Assembly: GCF_019654975.1 (NCBI RefSeq) | Contig: NZ_BPEW01000022.1 | Coordinates: forward strand, 1 to 64,000 | DNA length: 64,000 nt | Reading direction: 5' to 3' | Source: Shewanella sp. c952 | GTDB taxonomy: Bacteria > Pseudomonadota > Gammaproteobacteria > Enterobacterales > Shewanellaceae | In this document: one piece after another, positions 1 through 7,820 of the stretch | Layout of the letters: each line of letters opens with the position of its first letter | Numbering within the stretch: the first letter of the stretch is position 1 | Made by a program: the position numbers and the translations under genes | The notes under the pieces: generated by a model | The model's database searches: none | What the model was told of the DNA's origin: nothing | What the model saw: the letters and a program-made list of their open reading frames with translations, nothing else

Positions 1-3
1 TAT

Positions 4-486
4 ATGAAATTCATTGTGGTTTTAAGCTTATTACTTTTATTAAATGCCTGTTCAAGTGCACCCAATGGTGATGAAACTCTGCAAACTGCAGCGAGAGATA
101 AGATTGCATTAGAGAATAGTGATGCAGTAAAAAGTCAATTAATGCAATTACATAAAGAATGGAAAGGCACGCCTTACCGCTTCGGTGGTATGAGTAAGCG
201 GGGTGTTGACTGCTCTGGTTTTGTGCTGCTGGGATTTGAGCAAAAATTTGGCTTATCATTACCGCGTACTACTGATGAACAAAGTGCTGTGGGTAAAAGT
301 GTCAGTAAAAGTAATTTGAGGCCAGGTGATCTGGTTTTTTTCAAAACAGGTTGGAGTACACGTCACGTTGGGATCTACATAGGTAACCATCAGTTCTTAC
401 ATGCTTCAACGAGCCAAGGAGTGATGATCTCCAGTTTGGACAATAGCTACTGGAAACAAAAGTACTGGCAGTCACGAAGGCTATAG
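4..486 (+). CDS. NlpC/P60 family lipoprotein (peptidoglycan endopeptidase-like)
   Basis: 160-aa lipoprotein hydrolase, probably cleaving peptide cross-links in peptidoglycan from the outer-membrane periplasmic face. A short hydrophobic leader ends in the lipobox LNAC, with Cys16 as the lipidation site. The NlpC/P60 domain follows (about 45-158), with the catalytic Cys70 in DCSGF, His121 in RHVGIY and a third polar residue at His133. Length and layout match the MepS/Spr and NlpC group. The gene begins three bases into the window, so its upstream region and promoter are not visible. The next gene is 264 bp away and unrelated. Family assignment is secure; the exact bond cut is inferred from the family. 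Confidence 0.9.
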   Translation: MKFIVVLSLLLLLNACSSAPNGDETLQTAARDKIALENSDAVKSQLMQLHKEWKGTPYRFGGMSKRGVDCSGFVLLGFEQKFGLSLPRTTDEQSAVGKSVSKSNLRPGDLVFFKTGWSTRHVGIYIGNHQFLHASTSQGVMISSLDNSYWKQKYWQSRRL

Positions 487-750
487 CTGTGTGGCTTTAG
501 CCTTTGCTCTAACGCATATTCTGATTACTCTCAAAGCTGCATCTTTAAGTTGGATCGGTAACTATTAGATATTTATCAAATCTCGCTAGTTAACTTTATG
601 CTACTTTATAGCCATTCTTGCTGGCAGGTTTTTAGTCAGAGCTTATGCACACTCAGTAAGAGCTGGTATTATAGCCTCAACAGATTTTGACATTCGATGG
701 CAGATAGCCGCGGGTGGTTTCGCAACAGATTAAAGTGAAAGGATTAAGCA

Positions 751-1284
751 ATGAGCAAAGCAAAAATAGGTATTGTGACTGTCAGTGATCGCGCTAGTGC
801 CGGTATATACGAAGATCTTTCAGGCAAGGCGATTATTGACGTACTTAATGAGTACCTTACTTCTGACTGGGAGCCTGTTTATAAGGTTATTCCTGATGAA
901 ACCGATGCGATTGAAGCAACACTTATTGATATGGCAGATGTGCAAAACTGTAGCCTGATTGTCACCACTGGTGGTACCGGTCCTGCTAAGCGTGATGTTA
1001 CCCCTGAAGCAACTGAAGCGGTATGCGATCGTATGATGCCAGGTTTTGGCGAGTTGATGCGTGCAGAGTCATTGAAGTTTGTACCGACTGCGATTTTATC
1101 TCGTCAAACAGCAGGTCTTCGTGGTGATTCTTTAATTGTTAACCTACCGGGCAAGCCTAAATCTATTCGTGAATGTTTAGATGCTGTATTCCCTGCAATA
1201 CCTTACTGCATCGACCTTATGGATGGCCCATTTTTAGAGTGTGATGAAGCAGTCATCAAGCCTTTTAGACCCAAAGCAAAGTAG
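751..1284 (+). CDS. mog: molybdopterin adenylyltransferase Mog
   Basis: 177-aa cytoplasmic enzyme of the MoaB/Mog fold. Mog adenylates molybdopterin before molybdate insertion by MoeA, the penultimate step of molybdenum cofactor synthesis. Visible signatures are the N-terminal IGIVTVSDRAS strand-loop, TTGGTGP at about 72-78 and the following DVTPEAT, all typical of the molybdopterin-binding domain. It is slightly shorter than E. coli MogA (about 195 aa). An AAAGGA ribosome-binding site lies about 8 nt before ATG. The gene stands alone and ends at a strong terminator. moeA and moeB lie about 42 kb further along the window, so the pathway is split here. Confidence 0.93.
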   Translation: MSKAKIGIVTVSDRASAGIYEDLSGKAIIDVLNEYLTSDWEPVYKVIPDETDAIEATLIDMADVQNCSLIVTTGGTGPAKRDVTPEATEAVCDRMMPGFGELMRAESLKFVPTAILSRQTAGLRGDSLIVNLPGKPKSIRECLDAVFPAIPYCIDLMDGPFLECDEAVIKPFRPKAK

Positions 1285-1312
1285 TTCGCTTAAGCTGGAT
1301 TAAAATGCTCAC

Positions 1313-1338
1313 AAGCCCGAATCAATTCGGGCTTTTTT
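1313..1338 (+). terminator. Rho-independent terminator after mog
   Basis: The inverted repeat AAGCCCGAAT / ATTCGGGCTT with a 2-nt loop is followed by a T tract. It lies 29 bp downstream of the mog stop and reads in the same direction. Confidence 0.9.
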
Positions 1339-1497
1339 GTGTCAGGCCATAAATGTTCCATACATTTATTGGCATTCCCTCCGTCCTTGGAGGTCAGAAC
1401 ACTTATGCCAAAACCCATGGATGGGATAGTTTTGGTATTTGTGTCAGGCCATAAATGTTCCATACATTTATTGGCATTCCCTCCGTCCTTGGAGGTC
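1338..1497. repeat. two copies of a 58-bp direct repeat, period 102 bp
   Basis: Copy 1 is 1338-1395 and copy 2 is 1440-1497, identical over 58 bp. Each contains CCATAAATGTTCCATACATTTATTG-type inverted halves and CCTCCGTCCTTGGAGG, so each copy can fold into small hairpins. A 44-bp unique spacer separates them. A reading frame passes through both copies on the minus strand but looks like a repeat artefact. This resembles a short dispersed intergenic repeat placed just after a terminator. Confidence 0.9.
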
Positions 1498-1562
1498 CGC
1501 ACATAAATGTTCATTCGGTAACTGCATCCAGCGTTACTTTATTTGCTGAGTTCACAACGCTG

Positions 1563-1742
1563 CTAGCATTTGTTGTTGCATAAGCTGGCGGCGTTAAGCC
1601 CAGTGATGAGTAGCAAAGCAGGGATCATTACGAAGTGCACCATTGCATTGGGCTCGATACTAAAATTGAGCCAGACCAACAATGCCCAGCTCAATAACCA
1701 ATAACTGACGCTGAATAGATGTTTAGTAGAGAATGACTTCAT
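1563..1742 (-). CDS. small two-TM membrane protein, unknown function
   Basis: 59-aa hydrophobic protein. The start was chosen at the internal ATG (MKSFST) because AAGGAG lies 8 nt upstream; the longer frame has no such site. Two predicted membrane segments lie at about residues 10-27 and 34-52, joined by a short loop, with a Cys-containing tail at the C-terminus. I do not recognise a family. It is transcribed divergently from the GlxA-type regulator, whose start is about 137 bp away, so the two may share a regulatory region. That link is inference only. Confidence 0.55.
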   Translation of the reverse strand: MKSFSTKHLFSVSYWLLSWALLVWLNFSIEPNAMVHFVMIPALLLITGLNAASLCNNKC

Positions 1743-1878
1743 AACGAACTCCTTGTTTTGTCGCTGGTGCCTGTTTGGCTGGACTAATAACAACTTGGAT
1801 ATAGTTTAAATTCTGGACAATTAACAGATAAGTGGCATTATTGACAAAATAAAGGTGATTAGTGACAGGTGGGTTTCT

Positions 1879-2892
1879 GTGAAAAGAATCGTAGTGTTAG
1901 CTGCAGATAATGCAGTTGCTGGTGGCATCATCAGTTTTATGGATGTATTTAGCTTCTGTAATACTTACTGGAAGGTGACACAAGCCAATGCTGAAGAGGA
2001 TCTGTTTGAGTGTAAAATTCTGTCACCTGACGGAGAACCAATTAGCAGTGACTATGGCTTATCATTGCCTGTCGTGCCTCACTCAGATGCCGAACATTAT
2101 TTATCACACGCCGATGCGGTAGTCGTTGCTTCATCCACCATCACCAACCGCACAGAGCTAGAAAGTTACTTAAAAGCATTTCACCCACATATGTCGAGCC
2201 TGCATCAGTTCGCCGAAACGGGTAAGCCGATAGCTGCCTACTGCTCAGGTACGTTGGTGTTAGCGGCAAGCGGTTTACTCGACGGTAAAACCGCTACTTG
2301 CGTCTGGTGGTTGGCCGAGCTATTTAAACGTCGATTCCCAAAGGTCAATTTATGCATGGATCACTTAGTCATCAACGATGGTCAGCTGCATACCGCAGGT
2401 GCCACTACGGCTAACTTAAGCTTGGCGTTGCAACTGGTTAAACAACTGGTTGGTGAGCAGATTGCCACGCAAATGGCTAAGGTCTTGCTTATCGACCCCA
2501 ACCGTATCTCGCAGCAACCTTTTATGACACTAGATGCAGATCCGCAGCATAAGGATCAGCTCGTCAGCCGTATTCAAGATTGGATGCAGCTGCATTTAGC
2601 CGAGAGTTTTTTATTGGATGATATTGCCGATAAGTTTGCCGTAGGTAAGCGTACTTTAATCCGCCGCTTTAAAAGGGCACTCAATGAAACGCCAGCAAGC
2701 TACATGCAAAGGCTTAGAGTGGATGAAGCCAAACGCTTACTGGAAACCACTGAGTTAGCATTAGAGCAGATAGTGATTAAGGTCGGCTATGAAGATGTAA
2801 GTTCTTTTAGAAAGTTATTTATCCAGTTAACCAGTGTGTCGCCCAGAGCCTATCGGCAAAAGTTTAATACTCACAGTTGCTGTGAGTATTAA
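1879..2892 (+). CDS. GlxA-family transcriptional regulator (DJ-1/PfpI-like + AraC HTH)
   Basis: 337-aa cytoplasmic regulator. The N-terminal half (about 3-195) is a class-I glutamine-amidotransferase/DJ-1-like sensor domain with an AAYCSGT nucleophile-elbow-like motif near residue 122. The C-terminal 100 residues are an AraC-type double helix-turn-helix (LDDIADKFAVGKRTLIRRFK, then the second helix ending near SPRAYR). The GTG at 1879 is chosen because AGGTGG lies about 6 nt upstream; an upstream in-frame GTG at 1855 is less well placed. Relatives control catabolic or stress genes, but the ligand cannot be inferred. The divergent small membrane protein is the nearest possible target. Confidence 0.85.
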   Translation: MKRIVVLAADNAVAGGIISFMDVFSFCNTYWKVTQANAEEDLFECKILSPDGEPISSDYGLSLPVVPHSDAEHYLSHADAVVVASSTITNRTELESYLKAFHPHMSSLHQFAETGKPIAAYCSGTLVLAASGLLDGKTATCVWWLAELFKRRFPKVNLCMDHLVINDGQLHTAGATTANLSLALQLVKQLVGEQIATQMAKVLLIDPNRISQQPFMTLDADPQHKDQLVSRIQDWMQLHLAESFLLDDIADKFAVGKRTLIRRFKRALNETPASYMQRLRVDEAKRLLETTELALEQIVIKVGYEDVSSFRKLFIQLTSVSPRAYRQKFNTHSCCEY

Positions 2893-2906
2893 ATTCATTC
2901 ATATTA

Positions 2907-2930
2907 AGCCTCTTAAATCGCTAAGAGGCT
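2907..2930. terminator. convergent terminator hairpin
   Basis: A 9-bp stem, AGCCTCTTA / TAAGAGGCT with a 6-nt loop, sits between the ends of the convergent regulator gene and ABC permease gene. The T tracts are weak. Confidence 0.6.
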
Positions 2931-2941
2931 AATTGTTCTAC

Positions 2942-4078
2942 TTATAAACCAAAGACAATTTTTTCGCTTTTCAGTGACTTTTGCATACCCATTGCTAAGC
3001 CTGCGGAAATCACCAGCGTGGTAATGGATGATATAGCGAGTTGCACTACAGGCAGCTCTCTACCTTTAATAAACTCCATCAATGCTTGAAGCTGACCTGA
3101 TACTGGTAACCACTGTAAAGTATCAGGGGCTATGTTGTAACTAGCAGCCATCGCTAACATCATGGGTAAAATGAGCACTATGGTGAGGTACGACTGGGCT
3201 TCCTTAAAGCTCTTAGCCATAAACGATACAAACAGCTGTAGGCAGGCAGCCATAATGGCGACGGGTAGGCCAACTAGCATCATCATGCCGATGAAACTAC
3301 TGTTAACGCTGACGCTAAAGCCTAGCTCCTGCCAAGGGACAAAGCTGTAAGCAAACTTCGAGACGATTAAGGTCAATAGCAGACCTATCATCGCAAAGAT
3401 GGTCACGGCGAGAATTTTAGATAATACAATTTGCCCTGTTGATACTGGATGGCTCAGCAATAACGCTAACGAGTTACGTTCGCGCTCACCGGCACTGGTA
3501 TCAATCGCGAGGTTCATTCCTGAAATAAACACCGCGTAGATCATCGTCATAGTGGCAATACCTAAGATCATGCCTGCTTTTGAATCTGGTGTAGCTTGGT
3601 CTTCTACGTTTAGCTTAATAGGTTGCATGACTCTCGGGTCAATACCGCGAGCAATTAGACGTAAACTGCCCATCTCTGCGCTGTATTCTTGCAAGCGTTT
3701 TTCGAGGCGGCGAATCGATTTTTGTAGCTTTTCATTGGATGCATCGGCAATAAGAGTAACGTCAGCGCTGATCCCTTTAGCCATATTGCTGGCGTAATCA
3801 TCACTGATGACCAGCAAAATATCCTTGGTATTCTCACCATCGGTTTGATTAATCCCTTTGCTAGATAGGTACTTCACTAGATCAGGAGCGCCTTGCGGGT
3901 TGTCGATGTTGATATTCAAATCTTCTGGGCTAGTTAACTGGCCGATCAACATAAAGAACATGCCGCACATCAGCAGTGGTGCACCCATTGCATAGTAAAG
4001 CCCAGCCATTACCGAGCGTTTGTCTCGTGCGGCATCAATAAGCTCTTTGCGGAGCATGGTGATTATTTTATTACTCAT
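2942..4078 (-). CDS. ABC-2 type transporter permease (NatB-like)
   Basis: 378-aa inner-membrane permease of the NatB/COG1668 type. The first membrane helix (about 20-43) is followed by a large extracytoplasmic domain, then five further hydrophobic helices from about residue 170 to the end. This is the classic layout of exporters for sodium, peptides or drugs. The start was moved to MSNKII because AAGGAT sits 8-9 nt before it; the longer frame runs into the upstream gene. The ATPase gene lies 61 bp upstream on the same strand, so the two should form one exporter. Substrate is unknown; sodium efflux is only a family analogy. Confidence 0.85.
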   Translation of the reverse strand: MSNKIITMLRKELIDAARDKRSVMAGLYYAMGAPLLMCGMFFMLIGQLTSPEDLNINIDNPQGAPDLVKYLSSKGINQTDGENTKDILLVISDDYASNMAKGISADVTLIADASNEKLQKSIRRLEKRLQEYSAEMGSLRLIARGIDPRVMQPIKLNVEDQATPDSKAGMILGIATMTMIYAVFISGMNLAIDTSAGERERNSLALLLSHPVSTGQIVLSKILAVTIFAMIGLLLTLIVSKFAYSFVPWQELGFSVSVNSSFIGMMMLVGLPVAIMAACLQLFVSFMAKSFKEAQSYLTIVLILPMMLAMAASYNIAPDTLQWLPVSGQLQALMEFIKGRELPVVQLAISSITTLVISAGLAMGMQKSLKSEKIVFGL

Positions 4079-4139
4079 TTCAATATCCTTTTGTTGCCGT
4101 TGTGCTGGGCTGCATTGCGTGTTTTTATTATTGAATGCA

Positions 4140-4874
4140 TCATGCGGCAATCCCTTCATCGGTGCCGATAAGCTGAATAAAGGCATCCTCCAGTGAGGCT
4201 TTGCCCGTTTGTTGGCACAAGGCTTCAGGGCTACCAACGGCAACAACTTTACCCTCAGCCATCACAATCACTTGGTCGCACAGTGCGGCAACTTCCTGCA
4301 TCACGTGGCTGGAAAACAGTACACAGTGACCTTGGTTTTTAAGGTCTCGCAATATGTCACGCAGTACCCGAGTGCTCATTACATCTAGCCCTCGCGTCGG
4401 CTCATCGAGAATAATATTGGTTGGCTGATGAACAATGGCTTGTGCCAGCGCTGTTTTCATTCGTTGACCTTGAGAAAAGCCTTTGCACTGCCTGTCTGCA
4501 ATATCAGCTAGGTGCAGTTTCTCAATTACATTGCTGGTGGCTTGTTTGGCATCTTTACGCGATAAACCATTGAGCTCGGCAAAGTAACTGATGTATTCCC
4601 GTGGGGTTAAACGTTCGTACAGTCCAAATGGGTCGGGAAATAATCCCAGCTGCTGCTTGGCTGCAACCGGTGATTTGGCAATGTTAATTCCGTCGATTTC
4701 AGCGATACCATTGTCGGGCTTGAGTAGGCCAAACACTGTGCGTAAACAGGTTGTTTTACCCGCGCCATTAGGGCCTAGTAACCCTGTAATTTGACCGTCG
4801 AGAGCTGAGAAGCTTAAATCATTCAGCGCCTGCACATCTCCGATGCGTTTTGACAAGTTTGATACTTTAATCAT
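4140..4874 (-). CDS. ABC transporter ATP-binding protein (NatA-like)
   Basis: 244-aa ATPase. Walker A is GPNGAGKT (34-41), the signature loop is FSQGQ (133-137) instead of canonical LSGGQ, and Walker B/D-loop is ILDEPTRGLD (155-164). An H-loop His is in SSHVMQE. It should power the permease encoded just downstream. It lies 10 bp after the secreted hydrolase gene, making a three-gene minus-strand operon: hydrolase, ATPase, permease. The variant signature motif occurs in some ABC-2 exporters and is not obviously inactivating. Confidence 0.9.
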   Translation of the reverse strand: MIKVSNLSKRIGDVQALNDLSFSALDGQITGLLGPNGAGKTTCLRTVFGLLKPDNGIAEIDGINIAKSPVAAKQQLGLFPDPFGLYERLTPREYISYFAELNGLSRKDAKQATSNVIEKLHLADIADRQCKGFSQGQRMKTALAQAIVHQPTNIILDEPTRGLDVMSTRVLRDILRDLKNQGHCVLFSSHVMQEVAALCDQVIVMAEGKVVAVGSPEALCQQTGKASLEDAFIQLIGTDEGIAA

Positions 4875-4884
4875 CAGTGTTTCC

Positions 4885-6492
4885 TTACTTATTCAGGGCT
4901 TGTTGTGGGCTCAAAGCTTTATCAGCATCGGCGCTTAACGTGGTTTTTTGCTCATTAGCATTGGCTGGAATGGCTTCTACGGTACTCGCATTCAAATAGA
5001 AATTACGGCGAGTATCTTTGCTTAAACATTCAGCATCTATGTCGGTTACCGCGCCTTTTTCGACCAGTTCGGCAATTAAGTTATTGCCACAAGATTGGTA
5101 GGCAACCCCATGAGTCGCATAAGGGGCGATAAAGTGTTTGGCATTGGTTAATTTCTCCATCGCCATCTCTCCCCAACTTGGCGGCGTGGCAGGATCTAAT
5201 TCTCCAGATAACAACAGAGTCGGAATGTCACTGGCGATGGCTTGGCTGAAACTGTCGTCAACAGCTGGCATGTTCCATACGGCACATGACTGCTCAAAGG
5301 TCTTGAGCATCTCTTTACCGAAATAGTTTGCAGCTGTAGTGGCACGTAATTCAGGTGTTAATCGCTGCCAATCTTCGCCACATACCACCGAGGCATGCAT
5401 GCCCATAGCGATGCCTGTGCTGTCCATTGACATGGCATAGAGACCGGTAATGGGTTGGAAATTACCTTTAGCGGCTTGATGAATGGCGTGGGGGATCAGC
5501 GCTCGGACGCTTGGTGAGTAAAGTGCCATGCGCAGCGCACCTTTAAACTTACTGCGAGTCATGGTGAGCTGGGTTGCTTCGCCAGTGGTTGGATCTGCAA
5601 TAGTGCTTATTTTCGGCGCTTCAGCCAGTTCGCCATCAACCTTTTCCAGATCGGCAGCGAGCTGCGGAAACTGCTTATGACATAAAGCATTGTTGCTACA
5701 GTCTTGGATCACCAGCTCAAAAGCACGGGCAATCGCATCACCAATCGCCAATACACTTTGCTGCATCGGAACGACACCATCTAAGGTAACCGTGGCTAAA
5801 TGTTCAGGGTAGTGACGCATATAAAGTTGTGCCATGCGAGTCCCATAAGAGACTCCATAAAGGTGCAACTTTTGATAGCCTAGATGGGCTCTTACCGCTT
5901 CAAAATCTTTCAGTGCGGGTAGGCTGCCATATTGGGTAACATCGGCGTCTAATTCAGCTAAACACTTTTGAGTTTCGACGCGAGTATCAAAGTCGCTTTC
6001 GTTAATCGCTAGTGCATTGTCAAAGCCATCACCGATACATTGCAGTTGGTTTGATTGGCCAGTACCACGCTGATCGATCAAGATAACGTCTCGAGTTTGG
6101 CGCACCTTAGTGAGCATCTTATCGAAGCCTTGGGCATTCTCTATCGCTGATTGCCCTGGGCCTCCAGCAATCGCTAACAAGGCTTCACTTTTGCCACTGC
6201 TCTTAATTGCTGGCATCACCACGTAATGTATTTGAATCTGTTTGCCGTCTGGTTTGGCGTAGTTTTCAGGTACGCTGACCGCGCCGCAGTTCATCTGCTC
6301 TGATAGCCCGTCAACATAACAGCTGCTGGCAGTGCTTGATGCTGACGTTGTCGTTGAAAGCGTAAGTGGCTGCGAATGAACAGAAGGAAGCAGTAAAGCT
6401 GCCCAAATGGCAACTGCGATGGCAACTTTCTTACGGCGCGTCAGAGTTGGACAAACTCCTGCTCGTAATTGCGAATACATTCCGTGGTGCAT
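4885..6492 (-). CDS. secreted alpha/beta hydrolase, tripeptidyl aminopeptidase-like (S33/TAP)
   Basis: 535-aa exported hydrolase. A basic N-terminus (RRKK) and hydrophobic stretch form a signal peptide ending near HSQ. The alpha/beta-hydrolase fold shows the oxyanion GGPGQS, the RGTGQS segment and nucleophile Ser215 in GVSYG. Near the C-terminus the acid lies in SGELDPATP and the His in YATHGVAY, in the TAP-like C-terminal domain. The ATG of MHHGMY is preferred because AAAGGA precedes it by about 10 nt; the longer frame would use TTG. It heads the ABC operon, suggesting peptide or amide turnover linked to export. Substrate unknown. Confidence 0.87.
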   Translation of the reverse strand: MHHGMYSQLRAGVCPTLTRRKKVAIAVAIWAALLLPSVHSQPLTLSTTTSASSTASSCYVDGLSEQMNCGAVSVPENYAKPDGKQIQIHYVVMPAIKSSGKSEALLAIAGGPGQSAIENAQGFDKMLTKVRQTRDVILIDQRGTGQSNQLQCIGDGFDNALAINESDFDTRVETQKCLAELDADVTQYGSLPALKDFEAVRAHLGYQKLHLYGVSYGTRMAQLYMRHYPEHLATVTLDGVVPMQQSVLAIGDAIARAFELVIQDCSNNALCHKQFPQLAADLEKVDGELAEAPKISTIADPTTGEATQLTMTRSKFKGALRMALYSPSVRALIPHAIHQAAKGNFQPITGLYAMSMDSTGIAMGMHASVVCGEDWQRLTPELRATTAANYFGKEMLKTFEQSCAVWNMPAVDDSFSQAIASDIPTLLLSGELDPATPPSWGEMAMEKLTNAKHFIAPYATHGVAYQSCGNNLIAELVEKGAVTDIDAECLSKDTRRNFYLNASTVEAIPANANEQKTTLSADADKALSPQQALNK

Positions 6493-6538
6493 GATACTGA
6501 TTCCTTTTTGCAATTTAGCGGGTATATGTTAACTTGTT

Positions 6539-6570
6539 ACTGTATCGGTGTATCAATGTATTAATACAGT
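6539..6570. promoter_or_regulatory. candidate operator for the GntR/YtrA-type regulator
   Basis: Inverted half-sites ACTGTAT (6539-6545) and ATACAGT (6564-6570) flank a region that also holds the perfect palindrome GTATTAATAC (6558-6567). The site lies between the divergent hydrolase and GntR genes, just before the regulator's ATG. That is where autoregulatory YtrA operators sit. Binding is inferred. Confidence 0.5.
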
Positions 6571-6582
6571 GACTAAAGGCTA

Positions 6583-6954
6583 ATGTTAGAACAACTAAAT
6601 GTCAACCCTAGTAGTGGTGAACCAATTTATAAACAATTGAGCGAGCAGATCGTGCGCTTGATTGTGGGCGGCCAGCTACAAAGTGAGCAAGTATTGCCGT
6701 CAGTACGGCAGATGGCTGAGCATTTAACGGTAAATCCAATGACGGTGAGCCGTGCGGTGCAACAGCTGGTGGAGCAAGGTTGGCTTGAGCGGCGCCGTGG
6801 CCAACCTACTCGCGTGGCACAACGTGAGCAGAGTGATATCACCTCCAATGAACAATTATTACACCCGCAGATTGACGCGGTTGTTGAGCAGGCCAAACAA
6901 CTCGGCATCAGCTTAGATGCTTTAAAAACACTGCTTGGTGATCGCTGGAAGTAA
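6583..6954 (+). CDS. GntR-family regulator, YtrA subfamily
   Basis: 123-aa DNA-binding protein. The N-terminal winged helix-turn-helix (about 10-78) contains LPSVRQMAEHLTVNPMTVSR and the wing. Only a short helical tail of about 35 residues follows, diagnostic of the YtrA subfamily, which lacks a large effector domain. Such repressors usually control the adjacent ABC genes and often respond to cell-wall-active compounds. It lies 20 bp upstream of an ABC ATPase gene on the same strand. The paired half-sites immediately upstream of its start suggest autorepression, and the divergent hydrolase/ABC operon could share this control. Confidence 0.88.
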   Translation: MLEQLNVNPSSGEPIYKQLSEQIVRLIVGGQLQSEQVLPSVRQMAEHLTVNPMTVSRAVQQLVEQGWLERRRGQPTRVAQREQSDITSNEQLLHPQIDAVVEQAKQLGISLDALKTLLGDRWK

Positions 6955-6974
6955 CATTTAAAGGATTTTTTTCG

Positions 6975-7820
6975 ATGGATATGAATGAAACACCAATTTT
7001 AGTCTGCAAGCAGCTGACAAAAAGCTTTGATGATAAAGTGGCGCTTAATGGATTAGATATGGCGCTGTACCCTGGAATGGTTGTGGGTTTACTGGGGCAA
7101 AATGGCGCGGGAAAATCGACCTTAATGCGCTGCGCTTTGGGGATTATACAAGCCAGTTCTGGCAGTATTGAGGTGCTAGCAACGCCCGTTGAGCAGATGA
7201 CGTCAGAGATAAAAACGCAAATAGGTTATGTGCCGCAGCAACCTTTTGGTTATGAGGGCTTTAGTGTATCTAAAGCACTGGATCTGCATCGGAGTTTTTA
7301 TCCTGAGTGGGACAGATCATTAGAGGCTGAGTGGCTACAACGATTCGATCTTGATCCTAAGCAGCAGGTGCAGCGTCTATCGGTTGGACAACGTCAGTCG
7401 TTAGCACTCATTATGGCAATGGCTTACCGACCCAAACTGCTGATCCTTGATGAACCCGTGGCCAGCTTGGATCCCATCGCCAGACGTAAATTTATGGCCG
7501 ATCTGTTTGAATTAGCAGTCGAGTCAGGCTCTTGTGTGCTGTTCTCTTCTCATATCACTTCCGATCTTGAACGGGTTGCTAGCCATCTCGCGCTGATTAA
7601 GCATGGCGAGCTGGTGATATTTAAAGAGATAGATGAGCTAAGAGAACAAGTGAGGCTATTAAAACTGAGTGAGTCTGCCACGCTGCCTGTCGAGCTAAAT
7701 GAATTGCATCGAAATGGCAATAATGTGCTGGTTGATAACTATCAACAGCAACAGTTTGCTGGGCTTATCAGTGCTAATGCACTTAATCTAGAGCAGCTGT
7801 TTATGGAGTTGCACTCATGA
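6975..7820 (+). CDS. ABC transporter ATP-binding protein (YtrB-like)
   Basis: 281-aa ATPase with Walker A GQNGAGKS (41-48), Q-loop at YVPQQP, signature LSVGQRQ (135-141) and Walker B LLILDEP (155-161) with D-loop SLDP. The C-terminal ~60 residues form the extra domain common in YtrB/CcmA-type exporters. An AAGGA site lies about 10 nt before ATG. The gene overlaps the next permease gene by 4 nt, indicating translational coupling, and follows the GntR regulator by 20 bp. The unit is therefore regulator-ATPase-permease, like the antibiotic-responsive Ytr systems of other bacteria. Substrate unknown. Confidence 0.9.
   Translation: MDMNETPILVCKQLTKSFDDKVALNGLDMALYPGMVVGLLGQNGAGKSTLMRCALGIIQASSGSIEVLATPVEQMTSEIKTQIGYVPQQPFGYEGFSVSKALDLHRSFYPEWDRSLEAEWLQRFDLDPKQQVQRLSVGQRQSLALIMAMAYRPKLLILDEPVASLDPIARRKFMADLFELAVESGSCVLFSSHITSDLERVASHLALIKHGELVIFKEIDELREQVRLLKLSESATLPVELNELHRNGNNVLVDNYQQQQFAGLISANALNLEQLFMELHS

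Noticed and set aside
1290-1514. A 74-aa minus-strand frame spanning both 58-bp repeats
   Set aside because: Its protein repeats only because the DNA repeats, it runs through a terminator, and there is no ribosome-binding site. Treated as an artefact of the repeat.
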